DNA of 64,000 nt. Origin: Nautilus pompilius (lineage: Eukaryota > Mollusca > Cephalopoda > Nautilida > Nautilidae). Under the pieces are notes generated by a model, which searched no databases, had not been told where the DNA came from, and was given only the letters and a program-made list of their open reading frames with translations. The position numbers and the translations under genes are program-made. Within the stretch, counting starts at the first letter, position 1. Every line of letters starts with the position of its first letter. This document shows positions 11,847 through 20,616 of the stretch, piece after piece. The stretch covers positions 1,908,501 to 1,972,500 of the forward strand of contig JACATO010000591.1 of NCBI GenBank assembly GCA_018389105.1. The letters are read 5' to 3'.

Positions 11847-14357
11847 TGCATTTGTGGAATGTGTGTGTGTGGTAAGTTTACAAAGTGATCAAGTCCATTG
11901 TTCAAAAACATTTTGATTATGGTAATTTTGAAATTGAGTGTTTCTACATTAGTTTCATACCAGGGTAGTTGAGCAAGACCCATGGTTTCCCATAGACCAT
12001 TGCCAGAAGTTATTTTCAATACCTAAGCTTTTATTCTGTTACAGCCTGAGCCAGGACTTTTGAGGAGAAATCCAGAGAAATTTCTGTATATTTACTGTAG
12101 AAAAAAATGTTGACCGACTGATTAAACAATCCACAGTTCACAGCCAAACCTGGTACACTTTTGGAGACTCTCTTATTTTGATAATGCATTTTTTAAAATT
12201 TATTTATTTTTAATATATAGAAAACTTATATAGAGGAAAATTTTGAGGATATCATGGATGTGGTGGATGTACCAGAAGCTTGGACAAAAAACATAGCACA
12301 CAAATTGAATGATATCTCTGCCAAATGTTTGGAGGACAGAAAAAAGAAACGGTGTACAGTTGGACAGGTAGGTACAGGTTTAGAAGCCGCTGCTATGTTA
12401 GTATTTCTACTATATACTGTAGAAGACTAGTTAGTACCCTTTTAATTGTCACTAAAATGGTAATTGCATGTATTCCTAGCACAGATGTTTAAAAGATGTA
12501 AAGGAAATGTCCCTAATATCATTGTATCATTCTTGTCAAACCCCCGTTCCAAGTGTTGAGTTTAAGTGCAACTGACTGCGGTGGGCTAGGAGAAGGGTAT
12601 CGGCTTCAGAGACCAAGGTACAGAAGAGTCACCTACAGAACTTCCATCACATGCGCCCAAAAGATCCCTCTAGAACTGTTCTTTTAGATGAGAAAAGGAA
12701 CCCCAGCAGCCAGCTGGTGAAGAGTGGGTAGATATGCCAATCCAGATCATTTTACACTTGGATTCAAACCTGGACCCTCAGCCTAGCAATCCAATAGTCC
12801 ATCCATTCCCTGATATGTACCAATTTTATTCTTTGTAATGTTGATTTCTGTTCTCAAATATTTTTTTATTTTTCTTGTTTATCTTATTTTTGGTTTAAAA
12901 AAAAATTAACTTATCAGAAATAACAGTATTAGGTATATAACTGTTACTATACATTTCTAGGATAATGAATAATTTTTTGTTTTTGGTTTGGTACATTTAA
13001 GAGAAGATTAAAACTATATCGTTTTTGAAATCCAAGAAATACACTTCCAGGACACAACATTAATCACACAGTGTTGCTCGCTTGCTCTGTTATCACTACA
13101 ATCCTGGTGAGAAACTGATGTATTTAAAGATTCCAACAGGTAAAATTATTTCATAGAGAACAGTTCAGGGCAGAAGAAAACAGCAGGTATTGCTCGGGCT
13201 AAATAACCAAAGTTGATGTACGAAGAAACTACACAGGTTTCAGCCTTAGTTAAAATAGATTCTTGTCCTCACGTCCATACATCGACGGGTAACATTGAAA
13301 CTTTTTTTTTACGTGTTGATTTATGCAGACTAATTACACATCAAAAGAAGACGAAAACCAGCGAGAGTTTTGTTTCCTTTCTCTCATTTTTACTGAATAG
13401 GTGAAATCAGATGGGATACACTTTACAGCCAGTCAAACAGATTTCTGGGGGTTTTTTTAATTGGTATTTTGTAACCTTAGCATTAAGAGCAAAAAAAGAA
13501 AATGTCAAGGGAACAAAGTCTCATTTTAAAAGAAAAGAAATTCTAAAAGTTATTTTTGTTTTTACAAAATTTAATCCTGAAGTTTAAAGTTGATGATATC
13601 AATTCCTTTTCTTACGATGTTCACTTTCCGCTCTGGAATTTTACTGCTATGGCAAACAAGGGCCATCCATGTTGTAAGGGGCCTTTATCTTGAGTAGAGG
13701 CTTTATGGTTGTGTGAGTTTAATTTCATTCTGCTGGCAGGCAGTCTAAATGGAAAATATCGAACAATCTGTTTGCACCAGAATATCAGAAGAAAAATAAG
13801 CAGGTCCTGGCTATTCTAAGCAATATGCATGAGAAGTCTGCTGAATTTGAAGAGCTTTGTGATTCAGCAAGAGGCTCTACTGAAAAAAACAAAAAAACAA
13901 CAAACTAGCCAGTCTTTTCTCATTGAGATAATTTTGCACTTTGTGTAACGAGAGGCTCAGCTGCAATAGCGTAAGATGGTGATCTTCATTTGTTACATTG
14001 GTCATCCCAGAACTAATGTCTCCTACTTATTTTGCGAAGAATGGCAAGTGGTACAGTAATGAAAATTATGCACAAGATACTTTTACATCCCATCACCATT
14101 GCAAAAGTAGTCCCCTAATTTTGACTGGACCCATAATGTTTCCAGATTTGTACACCTGGGAATCTAATGCCGCATTAATATATACCATGTCGGGGGTAGC
14201 ATGACACCCACCCCATAAAAGCAGTGCCACACCAGTCAGAACAGACTGTGTGACCATGTAGTCTCTGTGTTTCTAATATGACCATTTTCTCGTTTTACAG
14301 ATACTGCCAGATCTGGAAGCTCTCTGTCAAGAAGGAACTCATGTGAACTTCACATAG
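428..14357 (+). CDS. IRAK4: IRAK4/Pelle-like serine/threonine kinase (3' part, 10 exons)
   Basis: Cytoplasmic kinase of the IL-1R-associated (Pelle) family, which passes Toll/IL-1 receptor signals from the MyD88 complex towards TRAF6 and NF-kB. Visible exons: 428-496, 1864-2238, 3379-3498, 4964-5063, 6065-6176, 6469-6578, 8859-9048, 10790-10852, 12221-12367, 14301-14357. All have GT-AG borders and phases that join without a stop, giving 446 residues. The first two exons encode a Ser/Asn-rich linker. The kinase follows: glycine loop GSGGFGKV, VAVK lysine (4996-4998), RHENLLPLLGY, Tyr gatekeeper in LVYDYMPNGSL, HRDIKSANVLL, APEA and DSYGFGVV. The order matches IRAK4 closely, and the stop falls just after the C-lobe, so the 3' end is complete. 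The death domain is not in the window. The metal-binding motif reads DFA, not DFG. IRAK1-type paralogy is possible, but the Tyr gatekeeper and short C-terminus favour IRAK4. Confidence 0.9.
1258..1312 (-). mobile_element. Hairpin MITE copy (family 1), partial
   Basis: Reverse complement reads CAAATGAAACCCAGCTG, then AATAGCATCA and TAATGGTAT, as in copies at 17,660 and 38,381. One arm is shortened. See the finding on this family. Confidence 0.5.
1864..2238 (+). CDS. IRAK4: IRAK-like exon: long Ser-rich linker
   Basis: Acceptor ccttttag before 1864, donor ggtaca at 2239. The 125-codon frame is open from DPDHFNKTEM to DNLQIQ and is phase-compatible on both sides. The frame also runs open upstream to a Met at 1803, but that stretch is intron. 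I see no clear TRAF6-binding motif (PxE followed by an aromatic or acidic residue). Confidence 0.8.
2780..2905 (-). mobile_element. SINE-like repeat, GTGGGAGGAAACC box family
   Basis: Contains GATGTGGGAGAACCCCATG, then TGGCTGG and TGGTGAAGAAG, shared with copies at 19,881, 27,371, 29,188 and (reverse) 42,939. The short ORF across it is not a gene. Confidence 0.45.
3379..3498 (+). CDS. IRAK4: IRAK-like exon: kinase N-lobe, glycine loop
   Basis: Encodes ISYSTLSKITDNF, a clear match to the helix that precedes the kinase in IRAK4/Pelle, then GRLIGSGGFGKVFLG. Acceptor ttctccag, donor gtttgt. The donor is followed at once by a three-copy 50-bp tandem repeat. Confidence 0.9.
3501..3648 (+). repeat. 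50-bp tandem repeat, 3 copies, at IRAK-like donor
   Basis: Three near-identical 50-bp units begin 2 nt inside the intron that follows the glycine-loop exon. The later units place TACTGAC about 18 nt before a pyrimidine-rich stretch ending TTCTCAG, which resembles a branch point plus acceptor. Confidence 0.95.
4468..4560 (+). mobile_element. One end of a TTAA-flanked MITE
   Basis: TTAACCCTTTGGAGATGG matches the terminus of the complete element at 43,808. I find no matching right end, so the extent is uncertain. Confidence 0.35.
4964..5063 (+). CDS. IRAK4: IRAK-like exon: beta3 lysine and alphaC helix
   Basis: Encodes NNMLVAVKVLKET, then KQFKTELEVLS. The catalytic lysine is codon 4996-4998, and the alphaC glutamate lies in FKTELEVL. 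Splice sites aattcag and gtaagt; ends in phase 2. Confidence 0.92.
6065..6176 (+). CDS. IRAK4: IRAK-like exon: hinge region
   Basis: Encodes YRHENLLPLLGYSCENCLCL, then VYDYMPNGSLEDRLACK. I chose the acceptor ctag at 6061-6064 because it gives the family spacing before HEN. An alternative acceptor, acag at 6067-6070, would drop two residues in frame. A NAGNAG-like choice between the two is possible. Confidence 0.85.
6469..6578 (+). CDS. IRAK4: IRAK-like exon: catalytic loop
   Basis: Encodes PLNIPTRLQIAVGTAHGINY, then LNESGTVHRDIK. The catalytic Asp is codon 6568-6570. Acceptor ccttctag, donor gtataa. The phase-2 end completes Ser of KSANVLL in the next exon. Confidence 0.92.
8859..9048 (+). 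CDS. IRAK4: IRAK-like exon: activation segment with DFA
   Basis: Encodes ANVLLDDGFVAKVGDFATAR, then CQTSIVIGTSAYLAPEA and LDSYGFGV. The DFG glycine is replaced by Ala (GCT, 8908-8910). The activation-loop TS pair that family members phosphorylate is kept (CQTS). Confidence 0.92.
9450..9800 (-). pseudogene. Tc1/mariner transposase remnant
   Basis: The minus strand at 9455-9637 encodes RPDLNLIEHAWKHLDHQMRE, then KIPLPSTSVMTELW, the C-terminal catalytic block of Tc1-type transposases (consensus SPDLNPIEHxWD). Just upstream, PQDCATYHA-like residues match the preceding QDNAxxH block in another frame. The start of the gene and the terminal repeats are not recognisable, so it is a dead fragment in the intron after the IRAK activation-segment exon. 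Confidence 0.75.
10790..10852 (+). CDS. IRAK4: IRAK-like exon: C-lobe alphaF end
   Basis: A 63-nt exon in phase 0 on both sides. It encodes VLLELLTCLPAFDSTREERD, matching VLLEIITGLPAVDEHRE of IRAK4. Donor gtgagt at 10853. Confidence 0.9.
11807..11842 (+). repeat. (CA)n microsatellite
   Basis: About 18 uninterrupted CA units. A spurious minus-strand ORF with a CV repeat runs through it. Confidence 0.97.
12221..12367 (+). CDS. IRAK4: IRAK-like exon: C-lobe alphaG-alphaI
   Basis: A 49-codon phase-0 exon: KTYIEENFEDIMDVVDVPEA, then ISAKCLEDRKKKRCTVGQ. The conserved C-lobe Arg is present, but the usual following Pro is Cys. Acceptor aatatatag, donor gtaggt. Confidence 0.88.
12686..12810 (-). mobile_element. 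SINE-like repeat with tRNA-like B box
   Basis: Reverse complement carries GGTTTGAATCC (B box) after TGGACTATTGGATTGCTAGG (A-box-like region), then the family tail CTTCACCAGCTGG. It fits a tRNA-derived SINE in minus orientation. Confidence 0.5.
14301..14357 (+). CDS. IRAK4: IRAK-like terminal exon
   Basis: Acceptor cgttttacag. Encodes ILPDLEALCQEGTHVNFT and a TAG stop, i.e. the last kinase helix and a very short tail. Confidence 0.82.
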   Translation: MLPDLEALCQEGTHVNFT

Positions 14358-14405
14358 ATGGTCTCATAACAAGACATGCACAAGTGGACAGCAGGTAGTA
14401 ACCGG

Positions 14406-14411
14406 AATAAA
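14406..14411 (+). terminator. Possible poly(A) signal of the IRAK-like gene
   Basis: AATAAA lies 48 nt past the stop. It is unusually close, so a longer 3' UTR using later signals is also possible. Confidence 0.3.
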
Positions 14412-16104
14412 CAAGACCAGCATGGACATGGACATTTAAAAAAGCAAAAAAATAATTTTTAAGTTTTAAAAGTTTCTTTTTCTTTTCATCTCTGTCCGCA
14501 AAATGCCCAGTAAGAAAAAACCTGTTTAATTTTTTTTAAAAGAAAAAAAAAGGGGGGGCTTTTTAGAAGTTTATTCTAATTTTTTAAAGTTAAAACTGAA
14601 TTTGTACAGGTTGCTCAAAGTGGCTGCATATTTTGTCTGAGCTCTAAAGGCCTATGACTGGGTTCTGCTCGGTTTGGCTGCTGACTAAGATAGCAGAGGA
14701 AACAAAACAGCTGAATCGCCCAACCTTGCTGGAAAGAGATATAACAAGAGAGAGAGATATTTAGTCTTTGATTTGCTTTTGAAGGTTAGCAGAAATTTTA
14801 CTGACCTTCACTTTTACTTATTTGTGAATTTTTATAGCGATGCATTGGAGAAGGTTTTATAAATTGGCAGCAGATAGGAACCAGATTCAGATGACAGGCC
14901 AGCTACTTTAAGGCAGAAAAAAAAGAGTAACTCCCTTCTATTCCTCCATATTTATGTTGCAGAATACATTTAATTAAAAATTGTGCTCTGAATAATACTA
15001 GATGTTTTGGCAACATGAGTGAGATGTACTGCTTTCTGAGTAGGACTAGGTGTACCCTTGAAAACTAAGTTATATGGCACCAATGGCTAAAAAACAAAGA
15101 ACTATGTCCTTTTATTTTTAAATCAGATATATCTAGAAATCTATAACTATTTGAAGTATGTAAATATGTAATATGCACCATCGAAAATGATATTGGTATG
15201 CTGTAATTAAAGGTAAATTGTTTGGGTTAGGGTTGATAATGATATATTTAATTAGCTAACGAGCTGGAGGCCACTATTCCAGCAACATCGGTTTACTGAG
15301 GAGTGATCTCGAGGAAATGTATTTGGCATTTGTTACAACTCCAAAGACACTCTTCCGTAATGACAGATGATGCTCTGAGAACCCTGCTTAGTGTATTTAG
15401 TGACCAGTGGTGGTTCCACTAATCTTGTGTTGATATCCAGATTCTGTTCTATTCATGGTTAGACACCACTCATGACAGTTTCCAAATTCTTTGTGAAAGT
15501 CCACTAATTGTAAACCGCATTTGTTCAGCAGCCATTGTTGACAAACCACCTTCCATTTTAGGGCCATCCGGTGATCACATCACAGCCTGTTAGAGAGGTA
15601 ACACTGCCGTGAGATGCTTTCTCTCATATGTTTGCTAGTACATCATCAGTCATCAGTCATTTGTTAGTGGTAACTGTAAGTCTTAAAGATAATTTATGAC
15701 TTTAAAAAAAACTTAAATATATAATTTAGTTTGATTGCTGGTTGATTAACTCTGCAAATTATATTGATTTTTTTTTTTTTTTTTACATTTTCTAAATGAA
15801 TATTACAATAACTAATAAATATTTTAAAAACTGATGGTTGTTTTGGTATTGAATATAATAATTAAAAGACTGGTTTAACTCACTCCGGCCAGCCAGGGAG
15901 CAGAGTGCAGTAGTTACGCCCCTTTGCTGAGTGAGAAACAACAACTGATTTGTTAAACTTTCCACTTGTATTAAATAGGTGTTTTGAAGAAATTGACTCT
16001 GCTAATTATGCTCCAGCAGTTTTTTTTCTTTTTGTTTAGAACTTAAACCTTGTATAAAGGATCCTGAAACTCTCCAAAACAGATACAGAAGATGTATGTA
16101 CACT

Positions 16105-16265
16105 AAGGTTCTGAGTTTGAATCCTAGTAGGGATCTGGCCTGGTTTCTTCTCAGTCTGCACCAGCTGGCAGCACTGGTTTGAAATGAAAGACTTCTAGGA
16201 AGGTGGAACTACTGGTAGACAACCATGGGCACTGCACTGCACTCCTTCCCTAGGGTTATCAAATT
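16105..16265 (+). mobile_element. SINE-like repeat (tRNA-like head)
   Basis: TGAGTTTGAATCCTAGTAGG carries a B-box-like TTTGAATCC. It is followed by TTCTTCTCAGTCTGCACCAG and a tail with CAACCATGG and ACTCCTT. The head, middle and tail recur in the same order at 47,290-47,470. Confidence 0.5.
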
Positions 16266-17659
16266 ATTTGAGTGGGAGAATGGTACTATAAATGTAAATT
16301 TATTCATGTTAGTTGTGGCACCCTGTAGGATTTTCTACTTTTAAATTCCTTTGTTAATGAAGTCATTTGTGAAATACAGTTTTTTTTGAGGCAGTGTATA
16401 GGTTAACATTTAGCCATTTCCTGGTGTACAGGGTTATGTTTAGAAACTGTGTCAGGTTGAGAGTGTGGTAATCTCGACATTTGCCTATTTTTTTTTTTTT
16501 TTTTAAACTCTATCCAAGAGAGCAACATTATTAGTCATCACGCACTCCCTGGACACCATGTAATATTGTAGCCATGTTACAGAAACAATTCAAAGGGCCA
16601 ACAAACTGAGAAGAATCTTTTTTCTTTAGTACAATGAGGCAGGAAGCCATCCATCATCACTCATAAAATATTCTGAGTAGAAATGTGTATTAATGCGGTT
16701 TGTTAAAATAGTTCAGTCGTATTATCAATCAATGCAGCTGGTAAACAATCCTGTTCATCTACATGTTTGTTTTCTTTCGGTATCCAGCCTTATAGGTGAT
16801 TTGTCCAATTTATTAATTGTCCAATATTTTTAATTGTTGATAACAGGAAAATTCTGCCTGTCTGTAGTCTCAGTCCTCAGTTTGAAAAGCTGCTCTCAAA
16901 TGCCTATGAACTGGGTAGATTTAATAGTTTTTTATTGCTCTGAATATTCTTTGAAAACCTTGTTTTTTTTTTTAAATAAGAATTCCATGCTGCATATTGA
17001 AAATGACACACCCAGGATGGTAGGTGGCCCATAATGGGGGATTTTCTTGTTTAATGCCAGTGAAAAAAATTACCCTTTTAACCAAGGTGTTGCTGATAGA
17101 CATCAAGGGGTTTATTGTAGGATAAATGTGACACATTGTTATAAAAATGAAATGTCTTGATTGTTGGTGTTACAGTTTTTTTGGAACTATCCCAGCTACT
17201 CTGAGAACTTGCCTGGCTTCTGTTCCTATCTCATTCGCATTAAATAGGCTAAGCATCATTCTGCAGCAGCAGCCTCGTCATTCCTACAGCTTGGCGACAG
17301 TCAGCCTTGTCCAGGATAAATAAGCTTTGTTTTTTTACAGGTGTTTTCCTTGCATCTGAATCTAAAAAAAAAAATGTCTTGGATTCCAAGGATTCTGTAA
17401 AACTCTGCTGCACACTGTATAAACTCTGTGTTTGGACATAAGCTGTTAAAACTATAGAATGACCTCTACCATTGTAACATCAACTCTGTACTGCATAAAG
17501 ATGCTTATGAGAGGACTGATGGGCACTGTATCCAGATGAAAGGTTCGACTGCAATAGAATAATGTTTGCATTCTCTTTGTTCACTATAAATTTTATCTTT
17601 TAATATAAAGAGATTTCAGTTGAAAGATCTGGTTGCATTCGATCAAGATATAATATAAA

Positions 17660-17725
17660 CATTCAACCCAGCTGAAAATAGCATCACCATAATGGTATTT
17701 GGCTGGATTCTATTTGAATGTCTCT
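17660..17725 (+). mobile_element. Hairpin MITE copy (family 1)
   Basis: Left arm ATTCAACCCAGCTG, spacer AATAGCATCACCATAATGG, right arm TTTGGCTGGATTCTATTTGA. The arms pair with each other, and the whole matches copies at 1,258 and 38,381. Confidence 0.55.
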
Positions 17726-18454
17726 GATTAAAAGTCCGAATGCATCTAAGTCATCTAGATTTTAGGTGCGGTACAAAAGCAGATGTAACAATTAGATCTA
17801 GCTGATTTCCTCTCTGACCAGAAGTGTACAACTGTGACATCCAATTAGAGCATCATCAGTACTTTTAATTGTGTACAAATGAAATAGAGTTGAATTTTAT
17901 TAGAAGAGAGCATATAAATATAAATATAAATATGGACTAAGCATGTTTTCAATGTTTAGCATCTGGGTTAACAAGAGTAGAAAAACATCTTAGTGTTATT
18001 GTTTAATTTAGAAATCTTAGTACATCTCTCAATCCATGTTGAAGTAAACACAAATGCCTCCAAAAGTAAGTCTTTGCAAATACAGTGTATACAGAGTGCT
18101 ATCAGACTAGGTTATTTTTCTTTGGATGGCTATTGTTATCCAAAGTCAAAAATAAGTAAATGGCAAATGGTAGTTTATCAGAACAAGTGATAGAAGAAAA
18201 AAGGTTAAAAAAAATACAGCTTTCTATAAAACAGATCGGTTGTGGTGACACTGGGAAGCCAACCTGACAGCTATCTAATTAGTTGAGGTCAAAATTTTTT
18301 GCTGTGGGGCAATATTTAAAATGACACTAGATATGAGGGAGATTAAATAAAGCAGGCCTACCTCATCTATGATCAATATAAATGCTATCAAATGTTTGAA
18401 ATAATGAAAACTGACTTGCATATGGAAACATGCTATTTAATTAAAGTATCAATA

Positions 18455-18612
18455 TCAATAAACTAAAATGAGAATCCACACTACTTTAATGCCTGTTGAC
18501 ATATATAGCAAAGAAAAGCAGTTTCCTGCATTGTCAATAAACTAAAATGAGAATCCACACTACTTTAATGCCTGTTGACATATATAGCAAAGAAAAGCAG
18601 TTTCCTGCATTG
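18455..18612 (+). repeat. 79-bp perfect tandem duplication
   Basis: Two head-to-tail copies with period 79 and no difference that I can see. Either very recent or an assembly artefact. Confidence 0.95.
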
Positions 18613-19880
18613 TTTTGGTCTCTGAAGCCAGACTAATGATGGAGAAATACTTTTGAACTTTACTACTATTATCTTTTTACATAATTATGTTGTGCATAGC
18701 TCCCAGAACACTTCCATGTTTTTACATTGTGAACCACCTCTGTAGGGATAATTATAAAGTAATTTCCTGAACAAAATACTGCCAATTATCACCCTAAGAT
18801 CCAGATACAATTGAGAAAATACTTTCCAACTACATAAGAGTGGCTTCAACTTGTGAAATGCCTACATTACCAAATCATTGTATGTAGATCTGTTTCAATA
18901 TAGCAGGAGAGGGGTAATGGATCTCTTGCTCAGATGTCTTGTTGCTGTTGCTTTTCAGCATTGAAGTTTGCATATCCTTGGAGCCATGTGGTTGTCATCA
19001 ACAGGGTCTCTCATGTGGCCTTTTGGTAACTTAGTATCTCATGACAAAGGCTTGATTGGGTGGACACCATTGCACTTCTGTGGCTTAAGCTGACATAATT
19101 TTTAATGCATGTGTGTCGCCACTACGTAGCATGTTTAGAAAGACTTGCACTCACTGATCCCCAGTAGTGAGAGGGTGAATTAGTGCTATAAGAGATGTGT
19201 CATTTAGTGCACACTAGTTTATCAGCCTCCTGCAAAAACACGGCAATGGCAGCAGACAATTGTTTGAATATCTAATCCACTCCAATATGTAAATAAAAAA
19301 TGCTAGAGTAAGCATCGTCTCATAGATGACAGCAAAATTAATTTTTGAATGAAAGCTACATTGACCATGATACGTAAGATAGGTCTAGCTGAACATTCAC
19401 AGCTCCACTCTTGTTGGGCCATTGAGGAAATCATTAAACAGGTATGCACTCTGCCAGTAGTCCCGTTAATGACTGAAACTTCATGTACTACAACCCTTTA
19501 GATTTGGGATTTTCTTTTTTTAAAATGTAGTTATTTAAAATTCTTTTCTTAAATAAAAAATTTGGAGGCTTGGCTAGCAAAAGCTCTCATTGTTTTCGAG
19601 AGAGTTTTTACTCATTCAGATATGTGCCTGAGTGACCAGATGAAAGGCGAGACAAAGAACCTGTAACAAGTTTATTATGTACAAAGACAAAAAAAAGCAA
19701 ACAGGTATTTTCAAAAGATGTCTGGACTGCTATCACTGGTGCAGCTGCAGGGGTCTCGAATGTGAGATCTTCTGTGTTGGTGAGGGTTTCTGACATCATG
19801 ACCTCTCCAAATCATTCAACAACAGCAGCAGGTTGCAAAGTAGTAGAAAATCCCTACTAGAATCCCTCATTTTCTTTACA

Positions 19881-19972
19881 GATGTGGGAGGAAGCCCATG
19901 TGGCTGGCTGTTGGAGAGTGAGAAGAGGTATGGGAAGCTGATTGGGATTCGAACCAAGGCTGGCTTACCTTG
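19881..19972 (-). mobile_element. SINE-like repeat, GTGGGAGGAAGCC box family
   Basis: GATGTGGGAGGAAGCCCATG, then TGGCTGGCTG and GGGATTCGAACC. The last is a B box read in reverse. Best-preserved minus-strand member in the window. Confidence 0.55.
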
Positions 19973-20167
19973 CCCCACCCCCTCACAGTTGATTTATCGA
20001 AAGCTCAGTAATCTTCCTTTCAGGGAGAAATTTCCTAATCGGAAGAATTAAACGCATGTGGGGGGGGGGGCGAGTGAGGCGCCCCCTTCTGGGTAAATAA
20101 CAATGGTTGTTAGCCTGCCTTCGTTCGGAGACCTTCCAGTGGTCTTAAAGAGCCCGGGACCTTTGTA

Positions 20168-20205
20168 AGGGGGGGGCAGGGGACCAAAGGGCCTGGGGGT
20201 GGGGG
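20168..20205 (+). other. G-quadruplex-prone G-runs upstream of RAB43-like gene
   Basis: Four or more runs of three to eight G within about 40 nt, some 220 nt upstream of the start codon. A further G10-type run lies at about 20,057-20,070. Confidence 0.5.
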
Positions 20206-20213
20206 CAAGTTAA

Positions 20214-20427
20214 CGGCCGGATTTAGCTTAATCGATTTCGGTGATTTTTGCGTCCCGTTTTCCCATCCATCGATCCGCCGGATGTATGGAGCGCGCGCGC
20301 GCGCCGCCCTTCCTTACGTCACTTCCGTTTTATTTAATAAAAAAAAAAACACGCCACGTGATCCGGGGACCCCCCCCCCCTCTCCACACACACATGATGT
20401 CGGAACGAACCAGCGCGGACGGGTAGA
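20214..20427 (+). promoter_or_regulatory. GC-rich promoter of the RAB43-like gene
   Basis: A CpG-dense stretch just upstream of the start codon contains TTACGTCACTTCCG (20314-20327), a CRE/ATF half fused to an ETS site, and GCCACGTGATC (E-box CACGTG at 20355-20360). A (GC)n run lies at about 20,290. There is no convincing TATA box. This is typical of a housekeeping promoter; use in this species is inferred. Confidence 0.55.
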
Positions 20428-20616
20428 ATGGCACACCACGACTCGGAGGATGCCTTCGACTACCTCTTCAAGATCGTGCTGATCGGGGACGCCGGGGTGG
20501 GCAAGACGTGTGTGGTGCAGCGGTTCAAGTCGGGCACGTACGTGGAGCGGCACGGGAGCACCATCGGGGTGGACTTCACCATGAAGACCCTCAACATCGA
20601 CGGCAAGCTCGTCAAG
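20428..20616 (+). CDS. RAB43: RAB43-like exon 1: P-loop, switch I, beta2
   Basis: 63 codons from [20 protein letters not shown] to LNIDGKLVK. Donor AAG|gtaggt. CpG-rich, continuous with the promoter. Confidence 0.95.

Larger units (their letters stand above)
14412..20040. other. Intergenic region between the IRAK-like and RAB43-like genes
   Basis: AT-rich DNA with no ORF showing coding features. It holds a SINE-like repeat near 16,105, a hairpin MITE at 17,660, a 79-bp duplication at 18,455 and another SINE-like repeat at 19,881. The 3' UTR of the kinase gene may take up its first part. Confidence 0.7.
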
